64,000 bases of DNA from Gammaproteobacteria bacterium (GTDB lineage: Bacteria; Pseudomonadota; Gammaproteobacteria; Steroidobacterales; Steroidobacteraceae), in NCBI GenBank assembly GCA_025355165.1, contig JANYAD010000030.1, positions 1 to 64,000 of the forward strand. The letters are read 5' to 3'. The notes below the pieces were generated by a model. That model ran no database searches and was not told the DNA's origin. It saw only the letters and a list, made by a program, of their open reading frames with translations. Made by a program: the position numbers and the translations under genes. Numbering within the stretch: position 1 is the first letter of the stretch; each line of letters starts with the position of its first letter. Shown in pieces: positions 43,212 through 52,277 of this stretch.

Positions 43212-44671
43212 ATGAGTTCAGTAATCTCGCCCAGCAGTGCATCGAGCAGCGCTCCCCCCAATACCCTTATTACCTCCACGGGTATCGGGTCCGGACTCAA
43301 CATCAGTTCCATTGTGTCCTCGCTGACCAGCGCCTACGGGGCGGCCCAGACCTACCAATTGACCAACCAGCAAACCCTCTTGGATTCGCAGGTGTCGGCC
43401 TATGGGACATTCGCCAGTGCGCTCGACACCCTCAAGCTGGCAGTCCCGTCACTTGAGGATGCGAAGCTGTTAGCCGGCTTTACGGCAAGTGTCGCCGACA
43501 AAAGCATTGCCACCGCAACCACCAGCGCGTCTGCGGTTGCAGGACAGTATTCGTTGCAGGTAAACAATCTCGCGACTTCTGCGACGCTCACCTCGCAACC
43601 CGTGGTGGGTGGTGCGGCAGCCGCGGTGGGCACCGGGACCCTCACCATTGCGGTGGGTGCCGCATCAACTTCGATCAACATCGACACCAGCAACAACTCA
43701 TTGTCCGGCATCGCCGCGGCGATCAATTCGGCCACGAACAATCCAGGCATCACCGCGAGCATCATCAATACCACGGGCGGCTCGCGCTTGGTTCTCACCG
43801 GCACGACGACGGGCTCTGCGAACCTGATCACGGTTACGCCGGCGGGAGGGGACGGCGGCTTGGCCTCCCTCGCCCTCACGCAGACGCGGGCAGCGCAGGA
43901 TGCAAGTTTTGCGATCAACGGCTTTTCAGCCACCAGCGCTAGCAACCTGGTCAGCAACGCGATCACCGGCGTGACATCGATCTGCTGCAGTCATCAGCCG
44001 CCGGGACGCCGACGACGCTGAGTGTCAGTCCGGACACCACGGCGGCAAACGCTTCCATCGATAAATTCGTGACTGCGGTCAACGGCGTGCTGAGCAGCAT
44101 ACAGACCCTGACCGCTTACAATCCCGCGACCAAAGCCGCCGGTCCGTTGAATGGCAACGCGACGCTCGAATCGTTCCAGAACCAGCTGCAAAGCATCCTC
44201 GGTAAAATCACGACCGGCGCGCCGGGAAGCGTAAAATCCCTGACCGATCTCGGAATCAGCGCAGGTGCCGGCGGCACCTATTCCACCGATGAAACCAAGC
44301 TGGGCAATGCCTTGAGTGCCAGCCTTGCATCGATCGGCAATCTGCTCGGCGGCACCAACGGCATTGCCACCCAAGTCGCCAGTTTAGTCGACGGCTACAT
44401 CAAGCCGGGCGGCTTGCTCGATACCATCAACAAGGGCTTGCAGACCGGATTGAGCAGCGTCTCGACGCAACAGGCTGCGCTCACTGCTGACTTGGCCGCC
44501 TACTCGGCCAGGCTCAGCGCACAATACAATGCGATGGACCAAGCGGTCGCGCTGCTTAAGCAAACCCAGACTTATTTAAATGCTGAGTTCAACCCGACTG
44601 CGAATGCAGCATCGGGAACCTCGTCAAGCAATTCAAGTTTGGGAAGCGGCAATCTCGGCGTCGGCGGCTAG
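43212..44671 (+). pseudogene. fliD: Flagellar cap protein FliD, split by a one-base deletion
   Basis: Residues 1-255 run in one frame: GIGSGLNISSIVSSLTSAYG, then the IN-motif region. The frame then changes at 43977 and stops at 44021. Reading from 43979 in the next frame restores DLLQSSAAGTPTTLSVSP and continues to a normal FliD C-terminus at 44671. One extra base after 43976 would give GVT-L-DLLQSS, the family pattern, and a protein of about 486 residues. It is either a sequencing error, a real mutation that would block filament growth, or less likely programmed frameshifting. fliS follows directly. Confidence 0.88.
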
Positions 44672-44673
44672 CG

Positions 44674-45081
44674 GTGTACCCTCAGCGGGGCGCGGCTCAA
44701 TACCGCTCAGTCAGCAACCACGGCCTGGTTGCCGAGGCCAGTCCTGCGAGGCTGGTGCAGATCGTGTATGAACAGATGCTGACGAACCTCGCAACGGCGC
44801 AAGGCTGCATGGCGCGTATTCAGAACAACATGCCCGTCAACGAGGTGATCGCCAAGGGCAAGGCCATGGGCAAGGCCATTCGGCTGATCGATCATCTTAA
44901 TAATACGCTCGATATGGAGCGTGGCCAAAAGATTGCGCAGGATTTGCGCGCTCTCTATGTATACATGCTGGCCCGCCTGACCCTCGCCAATGTGGCTAAC
45001 GATGCGATGATCGTTGCCGAAGTTTCCCGGCTGATCCAAACCGTGAAAACCGGTTGGGATCAAATCGTCGATACTCGTTGA
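44674..45081 (+). CDS. fliS: Flagellin export chaperone FliS
   Basis: This 135-residue helical protein has RLVQIVYEQMLTNLATAQGC and NNTLDMERGQKIAQDLRALY with YVYMLARLTLAN, all FliS-typical. It prevents premature flagellin polymerisation. GTG at 44674 is two bases after the fliD stop; its own stop overlaps the next ATG (TGATG), so it is translationally coupled on both sides. Confidence 0.93.
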   Translation: MYPQRGAAQYRSVSNHGLVAEASPARLVQIVYEQMLTNLATAQGCMARIQNNMPVNEVIAKGKAMGKAIRLIDHLNNTLDMERGQKIAQDLRALYVYMLARLTLANVANDAMIVAEVSRLIQTVKTGWDQIVDTR

Positions 45082-45389
45082 TGGGTGCGCAAGACTCGTC
45101 GGTCTTGGCGCGCGCGTTGGCGCTCTCGATGCAGATGCTCGGTGCCGCCGAGCGTGGCGGCTTGGCGGCACTGCAGTCGCTCGACGCGCAGCGTATGGAG
45201 CTGCTAAAGTCATTTCGGATCGATACTCCGCGGCCGAATGCGGCGGATCAGGCTTGTCTGCAGCAAATTTCCGAGCTGAATGACCGGGCGATTGGGCTGC
45301 TGGAACATCATCAGCGCAGCGTGGGGCGCGAGTTGGATTTGGCCGGCGTTGGCCGCCGGGCGGTGGCTGCCTATGGGAATCATGCTTGA
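45081..45389 (+). CDS. fliT: FliT-like flagellar chaperone
   Basis: This 102-residue helical protein is in the fliT position behind fliS, started by the TGATG overlap. LSMQMLGAAERGGLAALQSL and LDAQRMELLKSF resemble the FliT first helices. FliT binds FliD and, in enterics, modulates the master regulator. Similarity is by position and helical pattern; no strong motif exists, so the name is tentative. Confidence 0.65.
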   Translation: MGAQDSSVLARALALSMQMLGAAERGGLAALQSLDAQRMELLKSFRIDTPRPNAADQACLQQISELNDRAIGLLEHHQRSVGRELDLAGVGRRAVAAYGNHA

Positions 45390-45966
45390 GTCGATTTTGG
45401 GCGATGGACTAATATTCGAGGAAGTGTTGCCGGTGTCCTGGACCCCCGGACCCCTCGCGGATGGCTTGATCCTGTCAAGGCTCAATGCGGACAACCATCA
45501 GCTTCTCGGCGCTGAGTCATCCTTAGACGAGGTGCGGGTGCACGAGGCGCTCAAGGACGAGTCGGCTGCTCTGCTGCATGAGCTGCAGCGCCTCGAGTAC
45601 AAGGTCAATATTCTGCTGCGCCTCACGGCTGAGCTGTCGCTGCGCAGTAGCGGTCTGCCCGCCGCCCAGCGGGTGCGGATGTCCTCGCAGGCCATGGAAT
45701 GGTTCGCTGATCACCATGCACCAGAGGGCATATTGAAGGACGTACCCAGTGGGGCCACCGGCACCGTGGCAATCTACATCAACCCCGCTTTGCCCCAGCC
45801 TCTCAAGATTTCTTGCGTAGTTAGCGGCCAACGCATTATTGAGGAAACCCGCTCTACGCAACTGCGCTTCGTGGGCTTGAGCGATGCGGTGGTGGACATG
45901 CTGGAGAAGCTTATTTTTCGCCACCATCGACGTTTGGTAGCAGGTGCAAGGCTCGCGGCGAGTTAG
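45373..45966 (+). CDS. Degenerate PilZ-type protein in the fliDST operon
   Basis: This protein has about 197 residues. A long central helix (about residues 45-90) precedes a PilZ-like barrel starting LPAAQRVRMSSQAMEW. The classical RxxxR and D/NxSxxG motifs are not intact, so c-di-GMP binding is doubtful; the helix could drive oligomerisation as in tetrameric PilZ proteins. ATG at 45373 or 45382 overlaps the fliT end. Its place after the filament chaperones suggests a role in filament assembly or motor control. Confidence 0.7.
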   Translation: MGIMLESILGDGLIFEEVLPVSWTPGPLADGLILSRLNADNHQLLGAESSLDEVRVHEALKDESAALLHELQRLEYKVNILLRLTAELSLRSSGLPAAQRVRMSSQAMEWFADHHAPEGILKDVPSGATGTVAIYINPALPQPLKISCVVSGQRIIEETRSTQLRFVGLSDAVVDMLEKLIFRHHRRLVAGARLAAS

Positions 45967-46002
45967 CGACTCCGCTCCCGCCGGGGACAATCACCGCGCC
46001 TC

Positions 46003-46025
46003 AGTTTAAGGGATGCCCTTAAACT
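46003..46025. promoter_or_regulatory. 10-bp perfect inverted repeat upstream of fleQ
   Basis: Arms AGTTTAAGGG and CCCTTAAACT flank ATG. It is the main structure in the 225-base gap 45967-46191. It could be an operator controlling fleQ, or a weak 3' hairpin of the fliD operon; no T-tract follows. A possible -10, TAGTAT, lies at 46070-46075 without a well-spaced -35. Confidence 0.5.
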
Positions 46026-46191
46026 CTTTACGGGGATTTGCCATCTGCTTAACTCTTAACTTCATCAGTTAGTATGCGGGCGAACTCGTTATTGATTGAG
46101 CAATGTCAAAGGGTTACGAGCAAACGTTAAGAAAAAACCCGAGATATTTGAACTCCGTCACACTTTTGTAAACGGGAAGGAGTCCCGCGTC

Positions 46192-47637
46192 GTGCTTGAA
46201 GCCAAAGTTATTGTGATCGAACCCTCAGACGCGGAGGCGGCAGCCTTGCTGGCGCTGCTGCGGTTTTTGGATTTGGAACCGGTACACGTGCATGATCTGG
46301 CCGAGTTGCAACTACTCGGTTCCGCTTCGGAGTGTCTGGCGGCCATTGCGCGACGCGAAACTGTAAGCACGCTCGGTGTCGCCCTGGTCGCGCAAATGCG
46401 CGCGATGCGCCAACCCCTGCCGGTGATTTGCATCAGCAGTGATGGACTGCCCAAGATCGCGGAGACCAGCAGCGACTTGGCGTGGCTACACCTAGAAACG
46501 CCAGTCAAGCAGCGTCGACTGTCTGCCGTATTGGATCAGGCCCAAAACGTGCGAAGCGGCCACCCCACACAACCGGGCGCGCATCGATTTCGCCCCAGCG
46601 GCGCCTCAAAAGCCATGCGGGCGGTGCATCGGCTGGTTGAGCAGGTTGCGCCCTTTGACAGCAATGTCCTGATTCTCGGCGAATCGGGCACGGGTAAGGA
46701 AATGGTCGCGCGGCATATTCACGAGCTTTCCGGGCGGGCTGCGCACCCCTTCGTGCCGATCAACTGCGGCGCCATTCCCGCAGACCTGCTGGAAAGTGAA
46801 TTGTTCGGCCACGAGAAGGGCGCTTTCACCGGTGCATTGTCCACTCGAGTCGGGCGCTTCGAATTCGCGGAAGGCGGAACGCTTTTCTTGGATGAGATCG
46901 GGGACATGTCGCTGCAAATGCAGGTTAAATTGCTGCGCGTGCTGCAGGAACGGACATTCGAACGTGTCGGGAGCAATAAGGTAATCCGCTGCAACGTACG
47001 AATCATTGCGGCCACACATCGCGATTTGGACGCCGCCATCATTGCCGGGCGTTTCCGCGAGGATTTGTATTATCGGCTGAATGTGTTCCCTTTGCAGATG
47101 CCGCCGTTGCGAGATCGGCTCGACGATTTGCCGGTGCTGATCGAGCACTTGGTGCAGCGTCAAGGCCATGCCGGTCGTCCCATCCAACTCGATCGATCGG
47201 CGATGAATTGTCTGGTGCGCAACCGTTGGCCCGGCAACGTACGAGAGCTCGCGAATCTACTGGAGCGGCTGGCGATCTTATTTCCCGCTCAAATCATTAG
47301 CGCCGCGGATTTACCGGAACGTTATCGCAGTGTTGCGGCAGAATGGCCGGGCGGCGAAATGCGCATTGATAGCACCCCGATGCCGGTGTCACAGTGTTTG
47401 CAGCAGCCGGAACCGCTCGAATCCGAGCCCGATGCCGTGGTATACGAAATGCTGAGCGAGGCGGCGCTGCCGATCGGCGGTCTCGACTTGAAGGACCATA
47501 TGTCCGCAATCGAAATCGGGCTTATCCGCAAAGCGCTGGAGGAAGCTGACGGCACGGTTGCCGGCGCGGCTCGGCTGCTGCGCATACGGCGCACGACGTT
47601 GGTCGAAAAGCTCCGCAAATACCGTCTCAGCGCCTGA
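46192..47637 (+). CDS. fleQ: Flagellar master regulator FleQ (FlrA), sigma-54 activator
   Basis: This 481-residue protein begins with a receiver-like domain lacking the acidic pocket and phospho-Asp ([10 protein letters not shown]). The AAA+ domain has Walker A GESGTGKE at about 163-170 and the sigma-54 contact GAFTGA at 210-215. A Fis-type helix-turn-helix ends it ([20 protein letters not shown]). GTG at 46192 follows AGGAG by 9 nt; an in-frame TTG at 46096 would add 32 uncharacteristic residues. FleQ homologues activate fleSR and basal-body genes and respond to c-di-GMP. Confidence 0.93.
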   Translation: MLEAKVIVIEPSDAEAAALLALLRFLDLEPVHVHDLAELQLLGSASECLAAIARRETVSTLGVALVAQMRAMRQPLPVICISSDGLPKIAETSSDLAWLHLETPVKQRRLSAVLDQAQNVRSGHPTQPGAHRFRPSGASKAMRAVHRLVEQVAPFDSNVLILGESGTGKEMVARHIHELSGRAAHPFVPINCGAIPADLLESELFGHEKGAFTGALSTRVGRFEFAEGGTLFLDEIGDMSLQMQVKLLRVLQERTFERVGSNKVIRCNVRIIAATHRDLDAAIIAGRFREDLYYRLNVFPLQMPPLRDRLDDLPVLIEHLVQRQGHAGRPIQLDRSAMNCLVRNRWPGNVRELANLLERLAILFPAQIISAADLPERYRSVAAEWPGGEMRIDSTPMPVSQCLQQPEPLESEPDAVVYEMLSEAALPIGGLDLKDHMSAIEIGLIRKALEEADGTVAGAARLLRIRRTTLVEKLRKYRLSA

Positions 47638-47711
47638 CAATTTATTGACGCCGCGCCCTGCGGTGCTGGTGTTCAAATCGTAACTGGTTGATACGCCGAA
47701 CAAATACTGCC

Positions 47712-47728
47712 AAGGCACAGATGTTGCT
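47712..47728 (+). promoter_or_regulatory. Sigma-54 promoter of fleSR
   Basis: AAGGCACA, GATG, TTGCT, with GG (47714-47715) and GC (47726-47727) exactly 10 nt apart. The predicted start near 47739 is only about 4 nt before the fleS ATG. This fits FleQ-dependent expression. Confidence 0.75.
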
Positions 47729-47742
47729 TTCTCCCAAGTGGT

Positions 47743-48897
47743 ATGGCAGCCACGCAACTCGACCTGATCGAAAATCGCCGCTCTGAGCTTCAAGCTGCAT
47801 TCCTTGCATTCGGCTCGGTTTCGGAACACCTGTCCGGCGCTTTCGAGTCCCTTGGCAAGCAGGTTGCCCAGCTGCGAGCCGATCTTGGGGAGGCGCATGC
47901 GGGCCAGGAGCATCTAGCAGCCCGCCTGTCGGCATTGATCAAAAGCTTGCCCGGCGGAGTCCTGGTGTTGGACCGTGGCGGGCACATTCAAGAGTTCAAT
48001 CCCGCGGCGTTGGACCTGCTGGGCGAACCGCTGGTAGGGCAGGCATTCGGGGCGGTGTGCGCGCGCGCGTTTCTTCTACAGAGAGATGCCGGCCCCGGCG
48101 CGCCCGGCGAAGCGGTGGAATTGCGCAGCGGCCGATTCGTCAATGTCTCGCTGCGCGCGCTAGAAAATAGCGGCGATGTAGTGCTGCTGACTGACGTCAC
48201 CGAGTCGCATCTGATGCAGGCTAGCTTGACGCGCCAGCAGCGGCTCCTGACCTTGGGCGAGCTGGCAGCGGGCCTCGCTCATCAGATCCGCACACCTCTG
48301 GCAGCGGCCTTGCTTTACGCCTCGCAAATGATTCTCCCCGGACGAAGCGAAGCGGACCTTACGCGCTGTGCGCAGAAAACAGTCAGCAGCTTGAAGCAGC
48401 TCGACAAGTTGGTAAACGACATGCTGGCATTTGCCCACGGTGGGGCGGCGCGCGAAGCGGTCAGCGTCAGCGCCTTGCTCGAGCAAGTGGCACAGTGGTT
48501 GCGTCCGGCACTGACAGAGGGGACGCGCTTGACCATAGGCACCCAGGCGCCGGATCTAATGGTGCGCGCCAATGCGCCCTCGCTGGTATCGGCAGTCTTG
48601 AACCTGGCTACCAACGCGCTGCAGTCAGCAGGAGCGCCGCTCAACTTGGAATTGCTGGCGAGGCGCAGTGCAACCGGACGCGCACAAATCATTGTGAGCG
48701 ACAACGGCCCAGGCGTGCCGGCGCAAATCCGCGAGCGCATTTTCGAGCCTTTTTTTACCACCCGGGCGTCCGGCACCGGCATTGGGCTGGCCATCGTCAA
48801 ATCAGTGGTCGAGGCGCATGGCGGCAGCGTGTGCCTTGCGGACGCCGCGTTCGGCGCCACCTTCATCATCGAACTTCCGGCAGAGGAGAGGCAATGA
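47743..48897 (+). CDS. fleS: Flagellar sensor histidine kinase FleS (FlrB)
   Basis: This 384-residue soluble kinase has no membrane segment. The N-terminal helix AAFLAFGSVSEHLSGAFESL is FleS-like and a PAS domain spans about 65-160. The H-box is GLAHQIRTPL with His180; the ATPase domain has NLATNALQSA (N box), DNGPGVP and GTGIGLAIVK. It phosphorylates FleR, which starts inside its stop codon (ATGA). The start at 47743 is needed to keep the N-terminal helix, although the leader would be very short. Confidence 0.93.
   Translation: MAATQLDLIENRRSELQAAFLAFGSVSEHLSGAFESLGKQVAQLRADLGEAHAGQEHLAARLSALIKSLPGGVLVLDRGGHIQEFNPAALDLLGEPLVGQAFGAVCARAFLLQRDAGPGAPGEAVELRSGRFVNVSLRALENSGDVVLLTDVTESHLMQASLTRQQRLLTLGELAAGLAHQIRTPLAAALLYASQMILPGRSEADLTRCAQKTVSSLKQLDKLVNDMLAFAHGGAAREAVSVSALLEQVAQWLRPALTEGTRLTIGTQAPDLMVRANAPSLVSAVLNLATNALQSAGAPLNLELLARRSATGRAQIIVSDNGPGVPAQIRERIFEPFFTTRASGTGIGLAIVKSVVEAHGGSVCLADAAFGATFIIELPAEERQ
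48488..48504 (+). promoter_or_regulatory. Intragenic sigma-54-like site in fleS
   Basis: TGGCACA, GTGG, TTGCG, with GG (48489-48490) and GC (48501-48502) 10 nt apart, lies inside fleS about 390 nt before fleR. It may be chance within coding sequence. Confidence 0.25.
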
Positions 48898-50285
48898 GCA
48901 CAGTGAACGATGCGGTTTTGGTGGTCGAGGACGATGCCGCTCTGCGCGAGGCATTGCTCGATACGCTGCGCGCGGCTGGGATCGCCGCAGTCGCGGCAGC
49001 CGATGCCGCCGAAGCTCTGGCACTGCTTGAGAGCGTCAACATCGGCTTAGTTGTATCCGATGTGCATATGCCCGGCGGCAATGGCTATGAATTGCTTGGC
49101 TCTATTCGGCGGCTGCACCCTTACCTGCCGGTGGTACTCATGACCGCGTACGGTACGGTCGCGCAGGCGGTGGCAGCCATGCGCGAAGGCGCCACGGACT
49201 ACATTGTCAAACCCTTCGATGCGCAAGCACTGATCGAAATGGCCCGGCGCCAACTGGCGGCGCGGGTCATGCCGAATGAGCTTATCGCCACCGATCCGGA
49301 ATCTAAACGTTTGGTGGCGCTCGCCCGCAAGATCGCGCAGAACGATGCCACGGTGCTGATCACAGGCGAGAGCGGCACGGGGAAAGAGGTGTACGCCCGA
49401 TTCATTCGCGACAATTCGCCGCGGGCCGAGAAACCTTACATCGCCATCAACTGCGCTGCGATCCCCGAGAACATGCTGGAAGCCAGTCTTTTCGGCCACG
49501 AAAAAGGCGCTTTCACCGGTGCACTGTCCGCGCACGCGGGAAAATTCGAACAAGCTCAGGGCGGCACATTGCTGCTCGATGAGATCTCCGAAATGGACTT
49601 GGGATTGCAGGCAAAAATTCTACGCGTCTTGCAGGAACGCGAAGTGGAGCGGCTCGGCAGTACCCGCACCATCAACTTGGATGTGCGGGTAATTGCCACG
49701 TCGAACCGCGATCTGCCTGAGGAAGTGCGCGCCGGGCGATTTCGCGCTGATCTTTTCTACCGGCTCAACGTCATGTCGCTGCGATTGCCTGCGCTGCGCG
49801 AGCGTCGCGGCGACATCCTGCCCTTGGCGCGCCGTGCAATTCAGGCATGCGCTCGAGCAAGTCAGGCCGCATTGAGCTTGTCTGTCCAAGCGGAGCAAAA
49901 GCTGATCGCTTACGACTGGCCGGGAAACGCGCGCGAATTAAACAACATCGTACAGCGCGCCGCGTGGCTGGCAGCTGGAGGCACCATCGATGCCGCCGAC
50001 CTCGATACGGGAGTTGCGAACCTGGCCGCAGCCGCCGCACCAGCGCAGGCCTCGATGCCGGTCACCGCGGTGCCCAGTGCGACCGATGCCGGCTTGGACC
50101 GGGATCTGAAAGATCGAGAGCGCGAATTGATACTGGCCACCCTGCGTATCACCGGCGGCAACCGCAAGCTTACCGCCGAGCGCCTAGGAATAAGTCCACG
50201 AACGCTGCGCCACAAGCTGCAGCAATTCAAGGCAGCCGGCATCAGTGTGCCGCGGATTCACGAACCACAATTCATGATGGTGTAA
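48894..50285 (+). CDS. fleR: Flagellar response regulator FleR (FlrC), sigma-54 activator
   Basis: This 463-residue NtrC-type regulator has an intact receiver: acidic pair in VVEDDA, phospho-Asp56 in VVSDVHMPGG, Thr84 and Lys106. The AAA+ domain has GESGTGKE and GAFTGA (205-210), and a Fis-type HTH is at the C-terminus (GNRKLTAERLGISPRTLRHK). It activates late basal-body and hook genes with sigma-54. ATG at 48894 overlaps the fleS stop and follows GAGGAGAGG. Confidence 0.94.
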   Translation: MSTVNDAVLVVEDDAALREALLDTLRAAGIAAVAAADAAEALALLESVNIGLVVSDVHMPGGNGYELLGSIRRLHPYLPVVLMTAYGTVAQAVAAMREGATDYIVKPFDAQALIEMARRQLAARVMPNELIATDPESKRLVALARKIAQNDATVLITGESGTGKEVYARFIRDNSPRAEKPYIAINCAAIPENMLEASLFGHEKGAFTGALSAHAGKFEQAQGGTLLLDEISEMDLGLQAKILRVLQEREVERLGSTRTINLDVRVIATSNRDLPEEVRAGRFRADLFYRLNVMSLRLPALRERRGDILPLARRAIQACARASQAALSLSVQAEQKLIAYDWPGNARELNNIVQRAAWLAAGGTIDAADLDTGVANLAAAAAPAQASMPVTAVPSATDAGLDRDLKDRERELILATLRITGGNRKLTAERLGISPRTLRHKLQQFKAAGISVPRIHEPQFMMV

Positions 50286-50287
50286 CG

Positions 50288-50611
50288 ATGAGCAGCATGC
50301 AAATCACACAAGTACTGGCGGAAATGCGCGCGTTGCAAGCTCGCGCTTCAGGCATCGGCGAGTCGCCGGTGATGGCAGCCGCGCGGCCCTCGGAATTCGC
50401 CAATTTGATGAAAGGATCCGTGGACAGCGTCGCAAGCATGCAAAACCATGCGGTCTCGCTGGCGAGTGCTTATGAAGCCGGCGACAAAAGCGTCGATCTC
50501 ACCAACGTAATGCTGGAAATGCAAAAGGCCTCGCTGGCTTTTCGTGCAATGACGGAAGTGCGCAACAAGCTCGTCGATGCCTATCAGCAAGTAATGAACA
50601 TGCCGGTCTGA
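50288..50611 (+). CDS. fliE: Hook-basal body complex protein FliE
   Basis: This 107-residue adaptor joins the MS ring to the rod. SEFANLMKGSVDSVASMQNH and SVDLTNVMLEMQKASLAFRA are the family blocks, ending VRNKLVDAYQQVMNMPV. ATG at 50288 is two bases after fleR; the frame open upstream lies in fleR. It is the first gene of fliEFGHIJ. No separate promoter is obvious. Confidence 0.95.
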   Translation: MSSMQITQVLAEMRALQARASGIGESPVMAAARPSEFANLMKGSVDSVASMQNHAVSLASAYEAGDKSVDLTNVMLEMQKASLAFRAMTEVRNKLVDAYQQVMNMPV

Positions 50612-50645
50612 TCAGATCGTCCCTTAAGACCTCGAGGTTTCACTC

Positions 50646-52277
50646 ATGGCCGATATCGTACCCACTCCCGCGCCCCCACGCGGCCTAGCGGACATTCCGG
50701 GACTCAAGCAGGTGGGATTGCTCGCCGGTGTTGCCGCCGCGGTTGCCGCGGCGATCTGGCTGGTGCTTTGGTCGCAAGGACAAAACTATACCGTGCTGTA
50801 CGGACAGTTGTCCGAACGGGAAAGCGGCCAAGTGATGGATGCGCTCACCGCGGCGGGCATCGAGTTCAAGCTCAATCCATCGGGCGCCGTGTCGGTGCCC
50901 GAATCCAAAGTCCAAGAAGCCCGCATTCGATTGGCCAGCCAGGGGTTGCCGCAAAGTGATTCGATGGGCGTGGAAATGATTCAAAAGGAGTCCGCGCTCG
51001 GCAACAGCACCCTGATGGAAGGGGCGCGTTATCAGTCGATGCTCGAGACTGAATTGGCTCGGACCATCATCAAGGTGCAAGGCGTGCAGAGCGCGCGGGT
51101 GCACCTAGCGCTGCCGAAGCCCTCGGTATTTTTGCGCGATGCGCGCAAGGCTACCGCGTCGGTCATGCTGCAGCTGTATCCCGGGAGGCGGCTCGAGCCC
51201 GGTCAGGTAGCGGCCATCGTGCATTTGGTGGCATCGAGCGTTCCGGAACTGGGGGCCAGCGATGTGACCCTGGTGGATCAAGCGGGATCCTTGCTCAACT
51301 CGGCTGACGAAAATGCCGAGGCGGCTGCCAGCGCCCGTCAATTTGAGTACACCCGCAAGCTGGAGGAGAGCTACCAGAGGCGCATCGTGGAGTTGCTCGA
51401 ACCCATGATTGGCTCGGGACGTGTGCGAGCCACCGTCACCGCCGATCTTGACTACACTGTCACCGAGTCCACGCACGAGAACTATGATCCGCAAAAAACC
51501 GCCGTTCGCAGCGAACAGACCAGCAACGAAAGCCGCAAGGGTGGGGAGGGCTCGGAAGGAATACCGGGCGCCCTCAGCAATCAACCACCCGGCACCTCCG
51601 GAGCGCCGGTAATCCCCGGCGCGGCGACACCGGGAAATCCGGGCGCACCCGGCGCTCAAAACGCCGCGAGTGCCGGACCCAGTTCCAGCGCACAGCGCAG
51701 CACGCGCAACTTCGAAGTCGATCGCACGCTATCGTATGTAAAGCAGCCGGTGGGAACGCTGAAGCGCCTCAATGTCGGTGTTGTGCTCGATGACTGGCAG
51801 AAGGTTGACGCTGACGGCAAGGTGACGACCGAGCCGATGAGCGAGACCGATGTAAAGCGGTTCACGCAGCTCATCAAGGAAGCCATTGGTCTTAAGGAAG
51901 ATCGCGGCGATCAGCTCAATGTGTTGAACCAAGCCTTCAAAGGCAGCATAGCCATCGGTCCGGTAGAGAGCCTGCCACTGTGGCAACAGCCCTGGCTCAA
52001 GCAGCTGGCCAAACAAATCGTCGGCGCCTCGCTGGTGCTGCTGGTGGCATTTTTGGTGCTGCGGCCTTTGATGAAGTCCTTGACCAAGCCGGCGGGCCGA
52101 TTGTCCGCGAGCGTGGACGATGTAGAAGGCGATCGCCTGAGCCTTTCGGGCCCAGGAAAGGCCATCAAACTTAGCCCAAGTTTCGAGCAGCAAATCGTCG
52201 CGGCGCGGACTTTGGTTGGCCAAGATCCGCGCCGTGCGGCACAAGTCGTCAAAGACTGGGTATCGGCGGATGGCTGA
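50646..52277 (+). CDS. fliF: Flagellar MS-ring protein FliF
   Basis: This 543-residue protein has two membrane spans, near residues 24-40 and 455-475. NYTVLYGQLSERESGQVMDA and GNSTLMEGARYQSMLETELA are early motifs. A Gly/Pro/Ala-rich loop lies at about 305-350 in the periplasmic part. It forms the ring on which the motor and export gate are built. GAGG precedes the ATG. Its end overlaps fliG by 8 nt. Confidence 0.96.
   Translation: MADIVPTPAPPRGLADIPGLKQVGLLAGVAAAVAAAIWLVLWSQGQNYTVLYGQLSERESGQVMDALTAAGIEFKLNPSGAVSVPESKVQEARIRLASQGLPQSDSMGVEMIQKESALGNSTLMEGARYQSMLETELARTIIKVQGVQSARVHLALPKPSVFLRDARKATASVMLQLYPGRRLEPGQVAAIVHLVASSVPELGASDVTLVDQAGSLLNSADENAEAAASARQFEYTRKLEESYQRRIVELLEPMIGSGRVRATVTADLDYTVTESTHENYDPQKTAVRSEQTSNESRKGGEGSEGIPGALSNQPPGTSGAPVIPGAATPGNPGAPGAQNAASAGPSSSAQRSTRNFEVDRTLSYVKQPVGTLKRLNVGVVLDDWQKVDADGKVTTEPMSETDVKRFTQLIKEAIGLKEDRGDQLNVLNQAFKGSIAIGPVESLPLWQQPWLKQLAKQIVGASLVLLVAFLVLRPLMKSLTKPAGRLSASVDDVEGDRLSLSGPGKAIKLSPSFEQQIVAARTLVGQDPRRAAQVVKDWVSADG

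Noticed and set aside
48495..48893. Open frame extending fleR upstream through fleS
   Set aside because: It is a shifted reading of the kinase; the receiver domain begins at the ATG at 48894.
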